The translations under genes were made by a program, and so were the position numbers. A stretch of 64,000 nt of DNA from the NCBI GenBank assembly GCA_026874595.1, contig CM049319.1, forward strand, positions 14,847,601-14,911,600. Direction: 5' to 3'. The notes under the pieces were generated by a model. The model was not told the DNA's origin. It searched no databases and saw only the letters and a program-made list of their open reading frames with translations. The DNA comes from Sipunculus nudus (taxonomy: Eukaryota > Annelida > Sipuncula > Golfingiida > Sipunculidae). Numbering within the stretch: position 1 is the first letter of the stretch; every line of letters starts with the position of its first letter. This document shows positions 49,300-60,130 of the stretch, piece by piece.

Positions 49300-50440
49300 T
49301 TATATTTTTATATATAAATAAATATTAACATATTCCTTGGTATAGCTGTGTAAGTCTAGAAAAACTATTTAGGAAAAGTGACGATTACCTGACTAATTTG
49401 ATTTCTGAAACCATTTTTGGTATCTTCATGCCACATAAGAAATTTGTGCCCAAACGTATTTGAACCGTTTTGTTCAACCATTTGTGAGGTAGACTCTCAC
49501 CATACCACGTTGTATCCCTTGTGTCAAGCAGTACTATTTTCACCTAGCTTGACAGCAGTGATAGTGTTAGCCTTCTCACTGCTGACGTATTTGTGAAGTG
49601 TTTTAATACTAGGATCGGTGACTGATTTTATTCTTAATGGACAATCGGGAATATTTTATTCCCTTATGGAAGAAAACATGTATGCACGCGATAAAAAATA
49701 ATAGAGCAATTAAACATCATCAACACAAGCCGAAACTCATTCATCAATCACCAGCCTATTTGACATCAAAATATATCAACCTGATTTCTTTTTATCTGTG
49801 AGATTTTTGCATCAGATCTGCGTATTCCATGACAATTTACAGTACTTAAACCAAATATTATATACTGTTCGAATATATTCTTCTTGGCCTATTTTTTACT
49901 TTAACTTTGGCAGCTATACTTTTCGCGTACAAGGGACTTCAACGACATATGCATGTGTCTGTTAACATGCCTTAGACTATACCCTCAACTGACTTCACTG
50001 AATAAACATCGTGTTTCACGATGTCGCCTGAGCTTCAACTAATATAAATCATCTTTCATAAAATTTCACGGTAGAATGTTTCTTTATATACAATTGTTAT
50101 ATCTACAATATTTCCCAAGCATTGAAGCTGTCGGACCTATGTTGTTTATCGGGAAAAAACTTCTCATTTAAAAATTCGTACACCCTGCATATGCCTCACG
50201 TCTCTTTCCAAAAATTTTTTTGGTGTGATTTCTGGAATAGAATAATTTTTCTTTCTATGTTGATATTTTGGGGGAGGGTGTTCCTGGAGAATTCTAGCAG
50301 AAGTAATCTTTATATCATATCAATGAAACACATGACAAAAGCTCCTGGAAAAAACTTTAAGATTAAATTATGCGTCGTTTAGTTCCTATCAGCTCATTAC
50401 AAAAAATATGCATTAGATAGAGCCGTGGATTTTCCACGGG
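49300..50440. other. No gene recognised
   Basis: AT-rich sequence without recognised motifs or repeat ends. A frame at 50122-50382 on the plus strand is not supported by anything but length. Confidence 0.35.
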
Positions 50441-50445
50441 TGCAG

Positions 50446-51753
50446 CTAGAATATTTTATTATTTTTAAATCACAAATAATGATGCCACAAAATAGCATCT
50501 GCAAGATTACTCCTTGAATCACTATTAAAAAGTTTTGTACATGTGAGTTTTCAGTACATGCTTAATTTTATTCACCGAAATAAAAGATACAGTGAATTTG
50601 ATAAAATAAATACATCTTTTCAAATAAAGTATACGCACTGTTTGTTGAATGAGGGACAAAAAATATCATCATATTAATTACTATCTCAGCTATAACTTAT
50701 TACTTGAATTGATATTCAATTTCACACCTAGTGAAGTTTTTAGTCTTCTGAAGTAAGGACTTCCTGATCTGATGAACATCTACACTTTCATGGCAATACA
50801 CCACTTTGTGGACACATTTAAATGTGCACTTTAATCTTTGTTATCCTGGTGGTACGATACAAAATCTAATGAAGCAAAAGCCTAGAATAAGAATAAATCA
50901 AATACAGAAATCAAATACAGGGGGGAGGTGCAGGGCAGAGGGGAAGCCTGCCAGGAGTGGCCAAGCTGAGCCAAGGCAAGCTGCCTGGAGTGGGTTACAT
51001 AAAACAGGTGAAGGCTTGTACTAGGTGGGCTTGATGTAAACAACACTTGACATGATGTATAAAAACTAAAATAAAAGCTACTCTTTTCGATAAATTCTTT
51101 GAAATTTCAGATTTCAAAAGATCAAATCCTTATATACATATGCTGTGAAAACTAAACCAACAGTGCTTACAGGGAAAAAACATGCCGTGGCCAAAGTTGG
51201 ACAAAATTTAAGGTACTGATTTAAATTTAAATTAATAACTTTAAAAATTTGCAAAACTCAGTTGTCTGAGTCTTGATTTAGTAAAGTTATATCCCTAAAA
51301 AAGTCTCTAGCTTCAGCAATTCTCCTGATGAGTGAGTAAATATATTTCTTTATTTTTTTTACAAGGTGTATTATGTTTGGGCCCATAACTTCAACACATT
51401 AAGCAATACTGAACTAATTTTTAGTATGTACATGAAAAATGTATGGAAAAATATGTTCACTAAATATGATCAAAAACAGATGAGTGGTTTTGATATTAGG
51501 CAGTCTTGAGTAACAATGGGTTTTTAATGGAAAATGGAAAAAGGAGGTTTTTCCTTAATATCTCGAAGGAACGAAGTCCTTGTGACCCAGTTTTCTGAAT
51601 GGTAGGAGATTTAGGTGACATCTTACTGTTTGCAAAATTTTGGATTCGTAGGTCCAAAGATTTCAAAACGTGCCCTGTTAACGGACGGACAGATGGCCCG
51701 ACGGACAAAGGACCATGACTATAGCTCAGATGACTTAGAGTCAGCTGAGCTAA
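50446..51753 (+). mobile_element. Family B element (copy 4, 5'-truncated)
   Basis: Starts inside the family near TTTTATTATTTTTAAATCA and ends GAGTCAGCTGAGCTAA. It carries the GGCAGAGGGGAAGCCTGC block also seen at 61735. The next bases match duplicated block E, as after copy 3. Confidence 0.7.
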
Positions 51754-51868
51754 CAACTCACAAGTCTGTTATTGAGCTGACGTTGGCCGCCCAGGTACTG
51801 ATTAGTTTACAATCTGTGACCCTCCTCTGGACCGACAAACTGACAGGCTACACCATCTAGCGCGCTGA
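51754..51868 (+). repeat. Duplicated block E, left part (interrupted copy)
   Basis: Matches 42230-42386, apart from a deletion of about 40 bp, and ends in CTAGCGCGCTGA (51857-51868), the left target duplication of the MULE. Block E resumes at 55803. Confidence 0.85.
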
Positions 51869-52079
51869 ATGTCCGACAGTTCGTACCTTGACTCTTCGTA
51901 CCTTGACACTTCGTACCTCTACTACTTCGTACCTCTTCCACTCGTCCCTATCTCTACCTATCCTCAACAGAGGTTAACTGGAAATCAAGGTAACACTTAC
52001 GAATGACTGATAAAGTGTATTTTCATGTAACCAATAATAATTTTACCTATTTTAATGTAGTACTCTGTCGGTCTGTCTC

Positions 52080-52116
52080 TCTCACTTCTCTCTCTCTCTC
52101 TCACACACACACACAT
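52080..52116 (+). repeat. CT then CA microsatellite
   Basis: (CT)n directly followed by (CA)n inside the MULE. Confidence 0.85.
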
Positions 52117-52308
52117 ACACACAATCGATGCAATGAAACTAACAATATTCACGTGTATGGCTATATTAAGGATTTATTTTATTTTTATATTTTTAAGTCA
52201 TGAAGTACTTGAGTCTCGGAACCTATGCACATTATAGCCATTTGGATTCATTATGACTGCAGTCGGGATCTGGATTGATAATTTCTACCATAACGTGAAC
52301 AAATAGTG

Positions 52309-52346
52309 ATATATATATATATATATTATATATATATATGTATGTT

Positions 52347-52391
<45 letters not shown>
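52309..52391 (+). repeat. TA microsatellite
   Basis: (TA)n with a short GTATGTTTGTA interruption. Confidence 0.9.
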
Positions 52392-52398
<7 letters not shown>

Positions 52399-52669
52399 CA
52401 TACAAATATATATACAGCGTTTATGAGGCCATCCAACCGAGTATGTAGTACCTAGTGTCAAAGACCATCCATTCTCTGGCCCATGTAATTTGCAATCCAT
52501 TAAACTTTCAGGCTTAAACATATACACTATTTCTCCTTAAATTAATATCGCAAAGATAAAGTAATATCTAAAGAGCGTTTCCATAAACGCCTGGGCGAAC
52601 CAAGTCCGTCCTAACATTATTATGGACCCCGGGCGAGGCAATAGATCCCGCCGCTCGTTCAACTCCCCC

Positions 52670-54795
52670 CCCCCCGACTACTCATGCATGATGTGCCAGA
52701 GCCCTTCCAGCAACTTTTCTCCGTACACGCCTTCATCAAGACTGTTGGAGAAACGAAACAGGTTCCCTTGGCATTCAGTCTGATGTCCACCAAGGATAAA
52801 AGAGATTACAAAAAGGTATAAATGTCTATGATCCTGCCGGATTTTCATTTCATTTGATTACAGAATAAAACTAGGTTGAAACGAGTCCGTGGCCGGTCAT
52901 GCAGAATGTCGAATTCTACCGGGTAGCGATCGAACCCTTCTGTTTAGCCCCTAAACCACTAAATCCATTAGTAACCATGCGGTGTAGACTTTCACATTAC
53001 AGCCATCTAGACTGGTAGTTAAAAAAAGTAATTACCACAGAAATAATTGTGTGTATATTGTCTGCTTTTTCACATGAACGCACAATATTATCCTAAACAA
53101 GCATAAACTTCCACTTTGTTATTTGTCAAGAAATCTTTTTTATTTGTCTCCTGTAGGTGTTGCAGAAAATCAAAGATCTGATGCCCCGTGAACCCAGGGT
53201 TAGGAAATTTGTTTTCGATTTTGAAAGTGGTGTATGGGGGGCTGTCAGACGTTTTCCCAGAAGCAGCACTTAAAGGATGTGTATTTCATCACACGCAGGC
53301 CAACTGGAGAAGTACAAGAATTCGGACTGCAGGTGAGCTTGAATCAAGGAAATTAAAGGAAATTAAAAATTAAGGGCAGTAAAAAATATGTCACTATCGC
53401 TCTTTTTATTTATAGCATTTTGATGGAAATACTGATACCAGAAGTATATCTGATCATTTAGGACAATACTACAGTCGAACCTCTCTTAGTCGGCAACTGC
53501 ATAATGTGGGCACCTCTATAAAGTGGCCACCTCTGGACAGTCTATTTTTTCCTCTCTTATTATATTAAGCTAATGTTGGCACCTCTGTATTCTGTAAAGA
53601 GGGCACTTTTTCCTAGCTAATGTGGGCATTTCTTCGATTTTTTTCAGTTGAAAAACGGATATTTCAATAATAATTATAACCGTTATCAAAGAATCTGCAT
53701 ATACCTTGATATGACGTACATCCCATGAGTTGTTTGTGCTTTCACACAATATACCCATTGTCTGCTCATAAGCATATATAAGCAGCTGATGTGCCAGAGA
53801 TATTCAATTCAATTTCTATAAATCTATATAAAACTACCCTGTAAATATCACTAAATGTGCACTTTTAATACCTACTCAACATACTTATTACATAAAGACC
53901 AGCAAAATGTCTAATTTGGTAAGTCAGTACTAAATTCTCAGCTCATTTTCAAACTGATAATGGAAAGTATTTAGTATCACACTAAAACTCTGAAATAGAG
54001 CATGTATTCCTTTGCCGGCAGTTAAGCCAGGGGGAAGGCTTGCAAGAAAGATTAATTTTCCCTGCCGGCTGTTTAGCCACTTCCAAAAAATATCTTTCAT
54101 CATTTCATGTTATATAAATAGTATATATTTGTGGGGAGTTTAAATAAGACCCATTGAAAAAAGTAACCATTCTCGTAATCTCTTTTCATGTAATTTCACT
54201 CTTTTCTTCACAGATAATGAGAGCCTGCTGAAAACGATAATATTCATACAAACAATAAGGCCTACTTGTGATCCCAATTGATTAATGTTGTTTAACAAGA
54301 CCTATACATCTTATTTTGCAGACTGCGTACATGGAAAAGGGGGCCGTTTATTTGCTCATACGGCAACTGATGGCCCTGCAATGCCTTCCGGCCGTTTGAA
54401 ACGCTTCGAGAGAAGACAAGGAGAAACGCATCACTCACCCGTCTATTCAATTATATGGACCGGACCTGGATACACAGCACAGTGTTCCACATAGAAAATT
54501 GGTGCGTGTTCAACGTTGCCACGCGCACCAATAATGATTGTGAGGGATGGCATGCACGGTTAAATGCCACGGCGCATTACGGGAACGTGCCTTTTTACTC
54601 GCTTGTACCACTGCTCAACCAGGAGGCTAAACCGGTGGAGCTCCACGTCCTGCTAGTCAGTGAAAAGAAACTAAAACGACATCAACGCAAGTCAGTAAAA
54701 ACTACTCAGCCTTGTTATTCAAGGCGTGGGAGGAATACGCCGAAAATAAAATCAGTACTTCTCAATTGCTCAAAAGAGCAAGCAGGATCTACTGA
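52670..54795 (+). pseudogene. MULE transposase, multi-exon and frameshifted
   Basis: Piece 1 (to donor GTATAA at 52816) reads [20 protein letters not shown] and [19 protein letters not shown], the start of the MULE DDE domain. Piece 2 (53157-53332, acceptor ctcctgtag, donor GTGAGC) reads VLQKIKDLMPREPRVRKFVF, then DFES with the second catalytic Asp, then in another frame DVFPEAALKGCVFHHTQANW. Piece 3 (from 54322, acceptor ttattttgcag) reads MDRTWIHSTVFHIENWCVFN, ATRTNNDCEGWHARLN and KLKRHQRKSVKTTQ, then in another frame LFKAWEEYAENKISTSQLLK to a TGA at 54793-54795. At least three or four frame changes make it inactive as sequenced. One, at a GGGGGG run, could be a sequencing error. Confidence 0.8.
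53471..53640 (+). repeat. Tigger-like terminal repeat fragment nested in the MULE
   Basis: TACAGTCGAACCTCTCTTAG followed by repeated GTGGGCACCTCT/GTGGCCACCTCT units looks like a pogo/Tigger end beside a TA. The opposite end was not found. Confidence 0.5.
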
Positions 54796-55802
54796 CCCGT
54801 CCATTAAATTTGACCTTATTTGGGTGACACTTACTGTTACAGGAATGAATGTTTTATTTCAGACACATACATTGGTCTATATATTGATGATTATTATGAA
54901 AATATTATAAGAAAATATTGTATAATAGTTAAGAGACATGCATGTAGATGAAGGTAATATATTGTATCCATGTGTATGTGACAATAGCAGTGAATAGATA
55001 ATTAACTGAATGTATAGATAAATACAGCTTATAGTTAACTAAGGATATGATTTACCCATTTCGGTCGCACTACACCATCTCGGGGGCAGAAACCTTAAAA
55101 TCCTAAAGGCGTAATTGTATGCTGTTCTTAGCTTGTCATTAGTATATAGGCCTCCTGCGCTTATTAGCAACACCACAAGCTGGAGCAACACATAGTTCCA
55201 CGGTACAGTTAGAATAAATACACTAAAATTATTAATGTATTGGCTTTATAATATAAAGATTGTATATAATTTGATTAAACATGTCATTATCACCAGTCAT
55301 CAGTCATAACGTGACCCAAGTAGGTGATTTGTTTGCCAAATAACAGTTTTCATGACTTAGATGATGCGCGGATTACAATTATTACATTTATTGTTTACAT
55401 TTATTCTTATTATTCTTAACTCATTCAAGAGCACACAATAAATCCTTTTTATAACCAGACATGTGAATATTGTTTGCATCAATCTTGAGAGAGAGAGAGA
55501 CCGCGAGAGAGAGAGAGGTTTTATTTTTTGTTAAAAAAATAATATATACAAAGAAAGTAAATTAAGCATTTGTATGTATGTTGTAAGAATGTTGGTCTTT
55601 GTAGAGTATCATTTTTTTTCTATACAAAATAGTTAATTTCATATTGGAGATACTTTCATTAATACAACTTGCATTAATGTCACTGTTGGTACGAAGTCGC
55701 AGAGGTAGGAAGGGGAGAGGGTACGAAGTAGTAAAGGTACGAACTTATAGGGGTACGAAGTTGTAAGGTACGAAGTGGAAATGGTACGAAGTAACCTGCT
55801 TC

Positions 55803-56322
55803 CTAGCGCGCTGACTTAAGAGACTGTACCTTTACTCACGCTTTTCCAGCATATATACTGATGTTTAGACCCACATCCTGACCGTTCTTGGCCTATCGCC
55901 TTACATTAGTATGAGATCTGTCACTCGATGCATGAATACAAAAATACAGGCCCCCCCCCCCCCCCCGAGACAGAACTGAGAGAAAAAATCAAGTATGCAG
56001 GCGCGTTCCTTTCGAAGCCTATACATTAATCAATGTTATTACAAGAAACCGTCTGGATGGTGATCGGCTGATCGGCAAGAACTAATTGTCGCAGAATTAC
56101 GACTGTTCTGAATCCATCCAACATCAAATGAAAAACCTGGGTTCCTTATATGATTATTAATATACAAGAAATTATAGAAACATTTTTGTTATATTATCCT
56201 TACTTAAATGTGCATTACCAAGATAATAAAACAAACAAGTCAGTTTTTTGGCAAGACTAACGGAAAGTCAACTGAGTGATTGCGATGGCATATGTCCTAA
56301 TGTCATAGGATGAGGCCTATTC
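55803..56322 (+). repeat. Duplicated block E, right part (interrupted copy)
   Basis: Begins with the second CTAGCGCGCTGA and matches 42375-42830, including TTCCAGCATATATACTG and CATAGGATGAGGCCTATT. A C16 run lies at 55951-55966 where the other copy has a shorter GC-rich stretch. Confidence 0.85.
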
Positions 56323-56393
56323 AAATTTTGGTAATGTCGTTTATTATGAGATTGCCTTGACCCTGAGTAATTCCATATTAAATTACTGCACAT

Positions 56394-56401
<8 letters not shown>

Positions 56402-56444
<43 letters not shown>
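56402..56444 (+). repeat. TA microsatellite
   Basis: Pure (TA)n. Confidence 0.95.
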
Positions 56445-56446
<2 letters not shown>

Positions 56447-56508
56447 TTTCATCCAAGTTTTAAATCTGGGGACCCTGACGTTAATTATCATGGTCAAATC
56501 TGTGGATA

Positions 56509-56883
56509 TATTTAATGTATAGCTCTGAAGACTGAAATTTATCTAAGCTATATGGATCTTAGTCTGGTTGTCCGTGAACAAGGCACAAATCGTAACCACT
56601 AGGCCTAGAATCTTTAAACCCATAGAGGCCCATAAAAACCTGAAAATAAGTCACTGCTACCTGTATTCTGCGAGTAACGGAGCTCGAATGTACCCCCTAG
56701 AATAGTTGAAACATTGATACAAAAGCTTATGTATCTGAATAACTGGTGCATTGATTGCCATGATTCTTTCCATGCATAATGATCATGAAGTATCATTTTT
56801 CGAAGACTGATGGTGCCCCCTGTATTTTAGCTCAGTTGACTGAAAGTCATCAGAGCTATAGCGATCAGTCTTTGTCCGGTTTC
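56509..56883 (+). repeat. Interspersed repeat D2 (copy 2)
   Basis: Matches 44270-44610, including CTGCTACCTGTATTCTGCGA and GAGCTATAGCGATCAGTCTT. It sits in the same relative order after block E as copy 1. Confidence 0.75.
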
Positions 56884-58545
56884 CCTTAAAACTGCCTTAA
56901 AAACTTGAAATTTTAAAACTGCCACTTCTTATTTTGTAATGAACTGTCCTAAATTTCCTACGGCTTAGCGACACTAACCCAAATAAGTCCACAAGTGGTA
57001 GAGACTTGTGTAATCAGTAAACACATGTACACAGCATACTGGTCAGTTGATGTGTCCAGCTCAGTAGTACTCTTTGCTGCTGCCCAGACATCTGGCAGCC
57101 TCGTTATACTTTAACCCTGATCCTACCAGGGTGACACTGATGGGCTGTTAATTAACACTGATAGGATCATGCCGAGATACATATATTTACATTCTATTTC
57201 AGAAATTACTTAAATCTGTGTTTCTTCGTGTTACTGACATATTATACAACAGCCCCTATGAAATTAAATGAAACTTCACATACACATGAAAATGACCAAA
57301 AGATTATACATGCAGAAAACTGTATAAAACTAATATAAAGTTATTTCATACTGTACAATTGTTCACAAAGTTAAAAACTTAAACTGTCATAGTTTCCACT
57401 TAAATCATACCGGTAACTGCAGCATTACTTAATAAGGTACAATGATGAAAGCTTCAGAGTGAATCAATGATGTCGCAATCTAGCTGTGTTCCAAATATGA
57501 AGCTAATATGTATAATACTGAGTAATTAATAGAAGAATTATGGACCAACAAACATACTGGGGGTGTCTGTCCAGTGGGTTGACCACATGGTGTTACACAA
57601 AAGAACACAAAAGAACAGACTGGCCCCGGTATGGTTCTGCACATATAAAGTCCATAGTTCAGCTTGAACATATACAATTAATTATTATCAACTAATTAAG
57701 TTCTACCACATTTCTGCACGTATACAGTTAGTAGTACAACTTGAACATATACAATTTATTAGTATCACTTAATTAAGCTCTGTCACAGCTGTTATGAATA
57801 ATAGGACCCCTCAAAAAAGTTACCGTTCTCAACAATGTACATGGAATTGTTAAATAGTAGATATAAGGTATGACCTAACATGACATTAAGCATATACAGC
57901 AAAAACAATAAATGTAAGTTCAAAGATGTGTACAAGTCCAGTTGTGAGGTTACATAAAAATATTAAACGTGCTCATATTAGCATTTTTCCAGTTTCACAG
58001 GATAACAGAAAAAAATATAAATATACATGTAGTAAAAGAAAATCCACAAACAGTGTCTACTGGGAGGCAAAACAAAAGCGATTTTTAAATTTTCATAATA
58101 TATGTCCATTGTTCTTGGAATCGCTGGTCAGAGTCAATCATATTCTGGTCAAGCTGTTTGACTGTACCTCATTTTTGGTAATTTGAAAATATATAATAAA
58201 TCAGTATCACTTATTTAAGCTCTATCATAATATGTTAGCAAAGTATAATATAGATAAGCAACTTAAATGTATCAACAGTTTTCAGAATTTACATTACCGA
58301 TGTGAACTATTTTTTGGACTGTTTTGTGGCGAGGTTTGTACATAAAATGCACACCTACGCCTAAACTCTATAAAGAAAACCACATTGGAACATGCTATAT
58401 AAGCCAAAACAAATAGGGACCACTGTATAGAATAATTAAGTGAGCATATACATTGTTCCGAACTTTCAACGTTACATATTTCCGATTGGTGTTGAGAGAA
58501 TGCGTTTTTAATACTGTTATATATTAAGATTACATTAATTTGTTG
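56884..58545. other. No gene recognised
   Basis: AT-rich. A duplicated phrase with CTTGAACATATACAATTA (57665 and 57740) is seen. A frame at 57926-58186 has no motif. It may hold the 5' part of the mini-exon gene that starts at 58640, but no further exon could be defended. Confidence 0.3.
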
Positions 58546-58639
58546 TTTTATGCCATTAATCTAATTAAAGCAATTTTGAAATTTGTTGTTATACCATAGT
58601 CTCCTTCTAGTTGTTTAACTACATATCTATGTTTTCCAG

Positions 58640-58687
58640 ACACCAAGGCACCAAACGCCAACCATGCCGCCGAGACGGAGCCCCCGG
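58640..58687 (+). CDS. Mini-exon 1 of a Pro/Thr/Arg-rich gene (type A, 48 nt)
   Basis: Acceptor ctatgttttccag and donor GTAACTATAG bound a 48-nt, frame-preserving exon encoding TPRHQTPTMPPRRSPR. Nearly the same exon, with flanking intron sequence, recurs at 59870. The peptide is low-complexity and basic, likely disordered. No family is recognised. Confidence 0.55.
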
Positions 58688-59050
58688 GTAACTATAGATA
58701 TTTTTAATGTGAATTCTTATGCAGGTGATCATGTTAAACCCACGCTTTGTTTTTACTGACGTTATATACTGAAGACTTTTAGATTGATGTTTGATGTTTA
58801 TAAAAATGCCTTAATTCAATTTTACGGAAAGTTTGATTTTTATAATAATGCCTTAAGTCGATTTTACTGAAAGAATCAATTTAATACTTTAACCTTAATT
58901 TAAATTAAAATTTAAACTCAATTAAAAAATAAACCTTTTGATAAAACAGGAACAGGGTTTTTTTTTTCAGTGACCTAAAAATAATAAGTACAATGTGTAT
59001 CATATTTAGAAGCGTTTCCAGAAATGTTACGATAAATCTATGCTTTCCAG

Positions 59051-59094
59051 AAATCATTGCCAAGGTGTAGCCCGGCATGGGACCGCAGTCTCCG
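59051..59094 (+). CDS. Mini-exon 2 (type B, decayed or alternatively spliced)
   Basis: Acceptor tatgctttccag, donor GTTAGTATAC. The 44-nt exon is not a multiple of three. The homologous exon at 63405 implies the frame ATG GGA CCG CAG TCT CCG, but upstream of that this copy has an in-frame TAG. An internal acceptor after GGTGTAG would give a 24-nt in-frame exon. It is therefore a damaged or alternatively spliced copy. Confidence 0.4.
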
Positions 59095-59230
59095 GTTAGT
59101 ATACATTTACGCGACTAAATAAAACAAAATTAAAGGATTGTTTCATTTATACCGATGCAATGGGCCACTAAATAGTTAAGCTTACATTCATTCAAACAAT
59201 TTTCAATATTAATAGATATACAGAACATTT

Positions 59231-59238
59231 ATATATAT

Positions 59239-59269
<31 letters not shown>

Positions 59270-59270
59270 A
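59231..59270 (+). repeat. TA microsatellite
   Basis: (TA)n with an AAATAT interruption, in an intron of the mini-exon array. Confidence 0.9.
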
Positions 59271-59474
59271 TTAGGCAGTTTAATAAAAAATATATGAAAA
59301 ACACATGCAGATCATATAGCAGACATGTGTTTTTAGTAGATCCAGCATGGGGCAATACTTTCAGCTAACATCGATCGCGTGATTTATAAAATGAAAACAC
59401 TGCGGATATAATATTATGTATACATCGACAGAAAATATTTACCATGTCTATATATGTTTTTCACTGTTTTACAG

Positions 59475-59516
59475 AGGACAACGACACCATCAACAACCCC
59501 TAGGCGAACGTCCACG
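59475..59516 (+). CDS. Mini-exon 3 (42 nt)
   Basis: Acceptor cactgttttacag, donor GTAATAAT. It is frame-preserving and encodes RTTTPSTTPRRTST. The Thr/Pro/Arg bias is the same as in neighbouring mini-exons, and the spacing to the exons on each side is about 400 bp. Confidence 0.5.
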
Positions 59517-59699
59517 GTAATAATATACAAATGCTAACTGCCTGTATTACTTAATTGAATTTAGGTAGACCGGTCATGGCCGCATGTCATCAGCCTATGG
59601 TGACAGGTACTATCCTGTAATTATGTAAATTTGATCAATAACGTTATTTCCTCCCTGACAAAAAGAGTTATACAGTTATTCTGAAAATTCATGTTGCAA

Positions 59700-59703
<4 letters not shown>

Positions 59704-59758
<55 letters not shown>
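59704..59758 (+). repeat. TA microsatellite
   Basis: Pure (TA)n in an intron of the mini-exon array. Confidence 0.95.
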
Positions 59759-59760
<2 letters not shown>

Positions 59761-59869
59761 CAATAATATCATGTTCTATGCCATTGATCTGATTGAAGAA
59801 ATTTGAAATTTGTTGTTATACGGCCATAGTCTCCTTCCTGTTGTTTTACCACATTGCTATGTTTTTCAG

Positions 59870-59962
59870 AAACCAAGGCACCAAACGCCAACCATGCCGC
59901 CGAGACCATTTCAGACACCAAGGCACCAAACGATAACCATGCCGCCGAGACGGAGCCCCTGG
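59870..59962 (+). CDS. Mini-exon 4 (type A, 93 nt, internally duplicated)
   Basis: Acceptor tatgtttttcag, donor GTAACTATAG. It encodes KPRHQTPTMPPRPFQ and then TPRHQTITMPPRRSPW, two copies of the type A peptide in one exon. The second copy is preceded by CATTTCAG, which looks like a captured splice acceptor. It is frame-preserving. Confidence 0.55.
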
Positions 59963-60130
59963 GTAACTATAGACATTTTTAATGTGGATTCTAATGCAGG
60001 TGATCATGTTAAACCCACGCTGTGTTTTTACTGACGTTATATACTGAAGACTTTTATATTGATGTTTGATGTTTATAATAATGCCTTTAGTCAATTTTAC
60101 TGAAAGGATCAATTTAATAATTTAATCTTA

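Larger units (their letters stand above)
51869..55802 (+). mobile_element. MULE DNA transposon, 3,934 bp, 12-bp target duplication
   Basis: Flanked by CTAGCGCGCTGA on both sides (51857-51868 and 55803-55814); the empty version is at about 42375-42386. The ends are inverted and made of repeated ACTTCGTACC units (left, 51882-51945) facing GGTACGAAGT units (right, 55688-55798). The interior has a three-piece MULE transposase relic, CT/CA and TA microsatellites, and a Tigger-type terminal fragment nested near 53.47 kb. A target duplication of 9-12 bp fits the Mutator-like superfamily. Confidence 0.85.

Noticed and set aside
53401-53470. Extra MULE transposase exon after acceptor tttatttatag
   Set aside because: The translated sequence does not match the expected continuation and is followed by a nested Tigger-type fragment.
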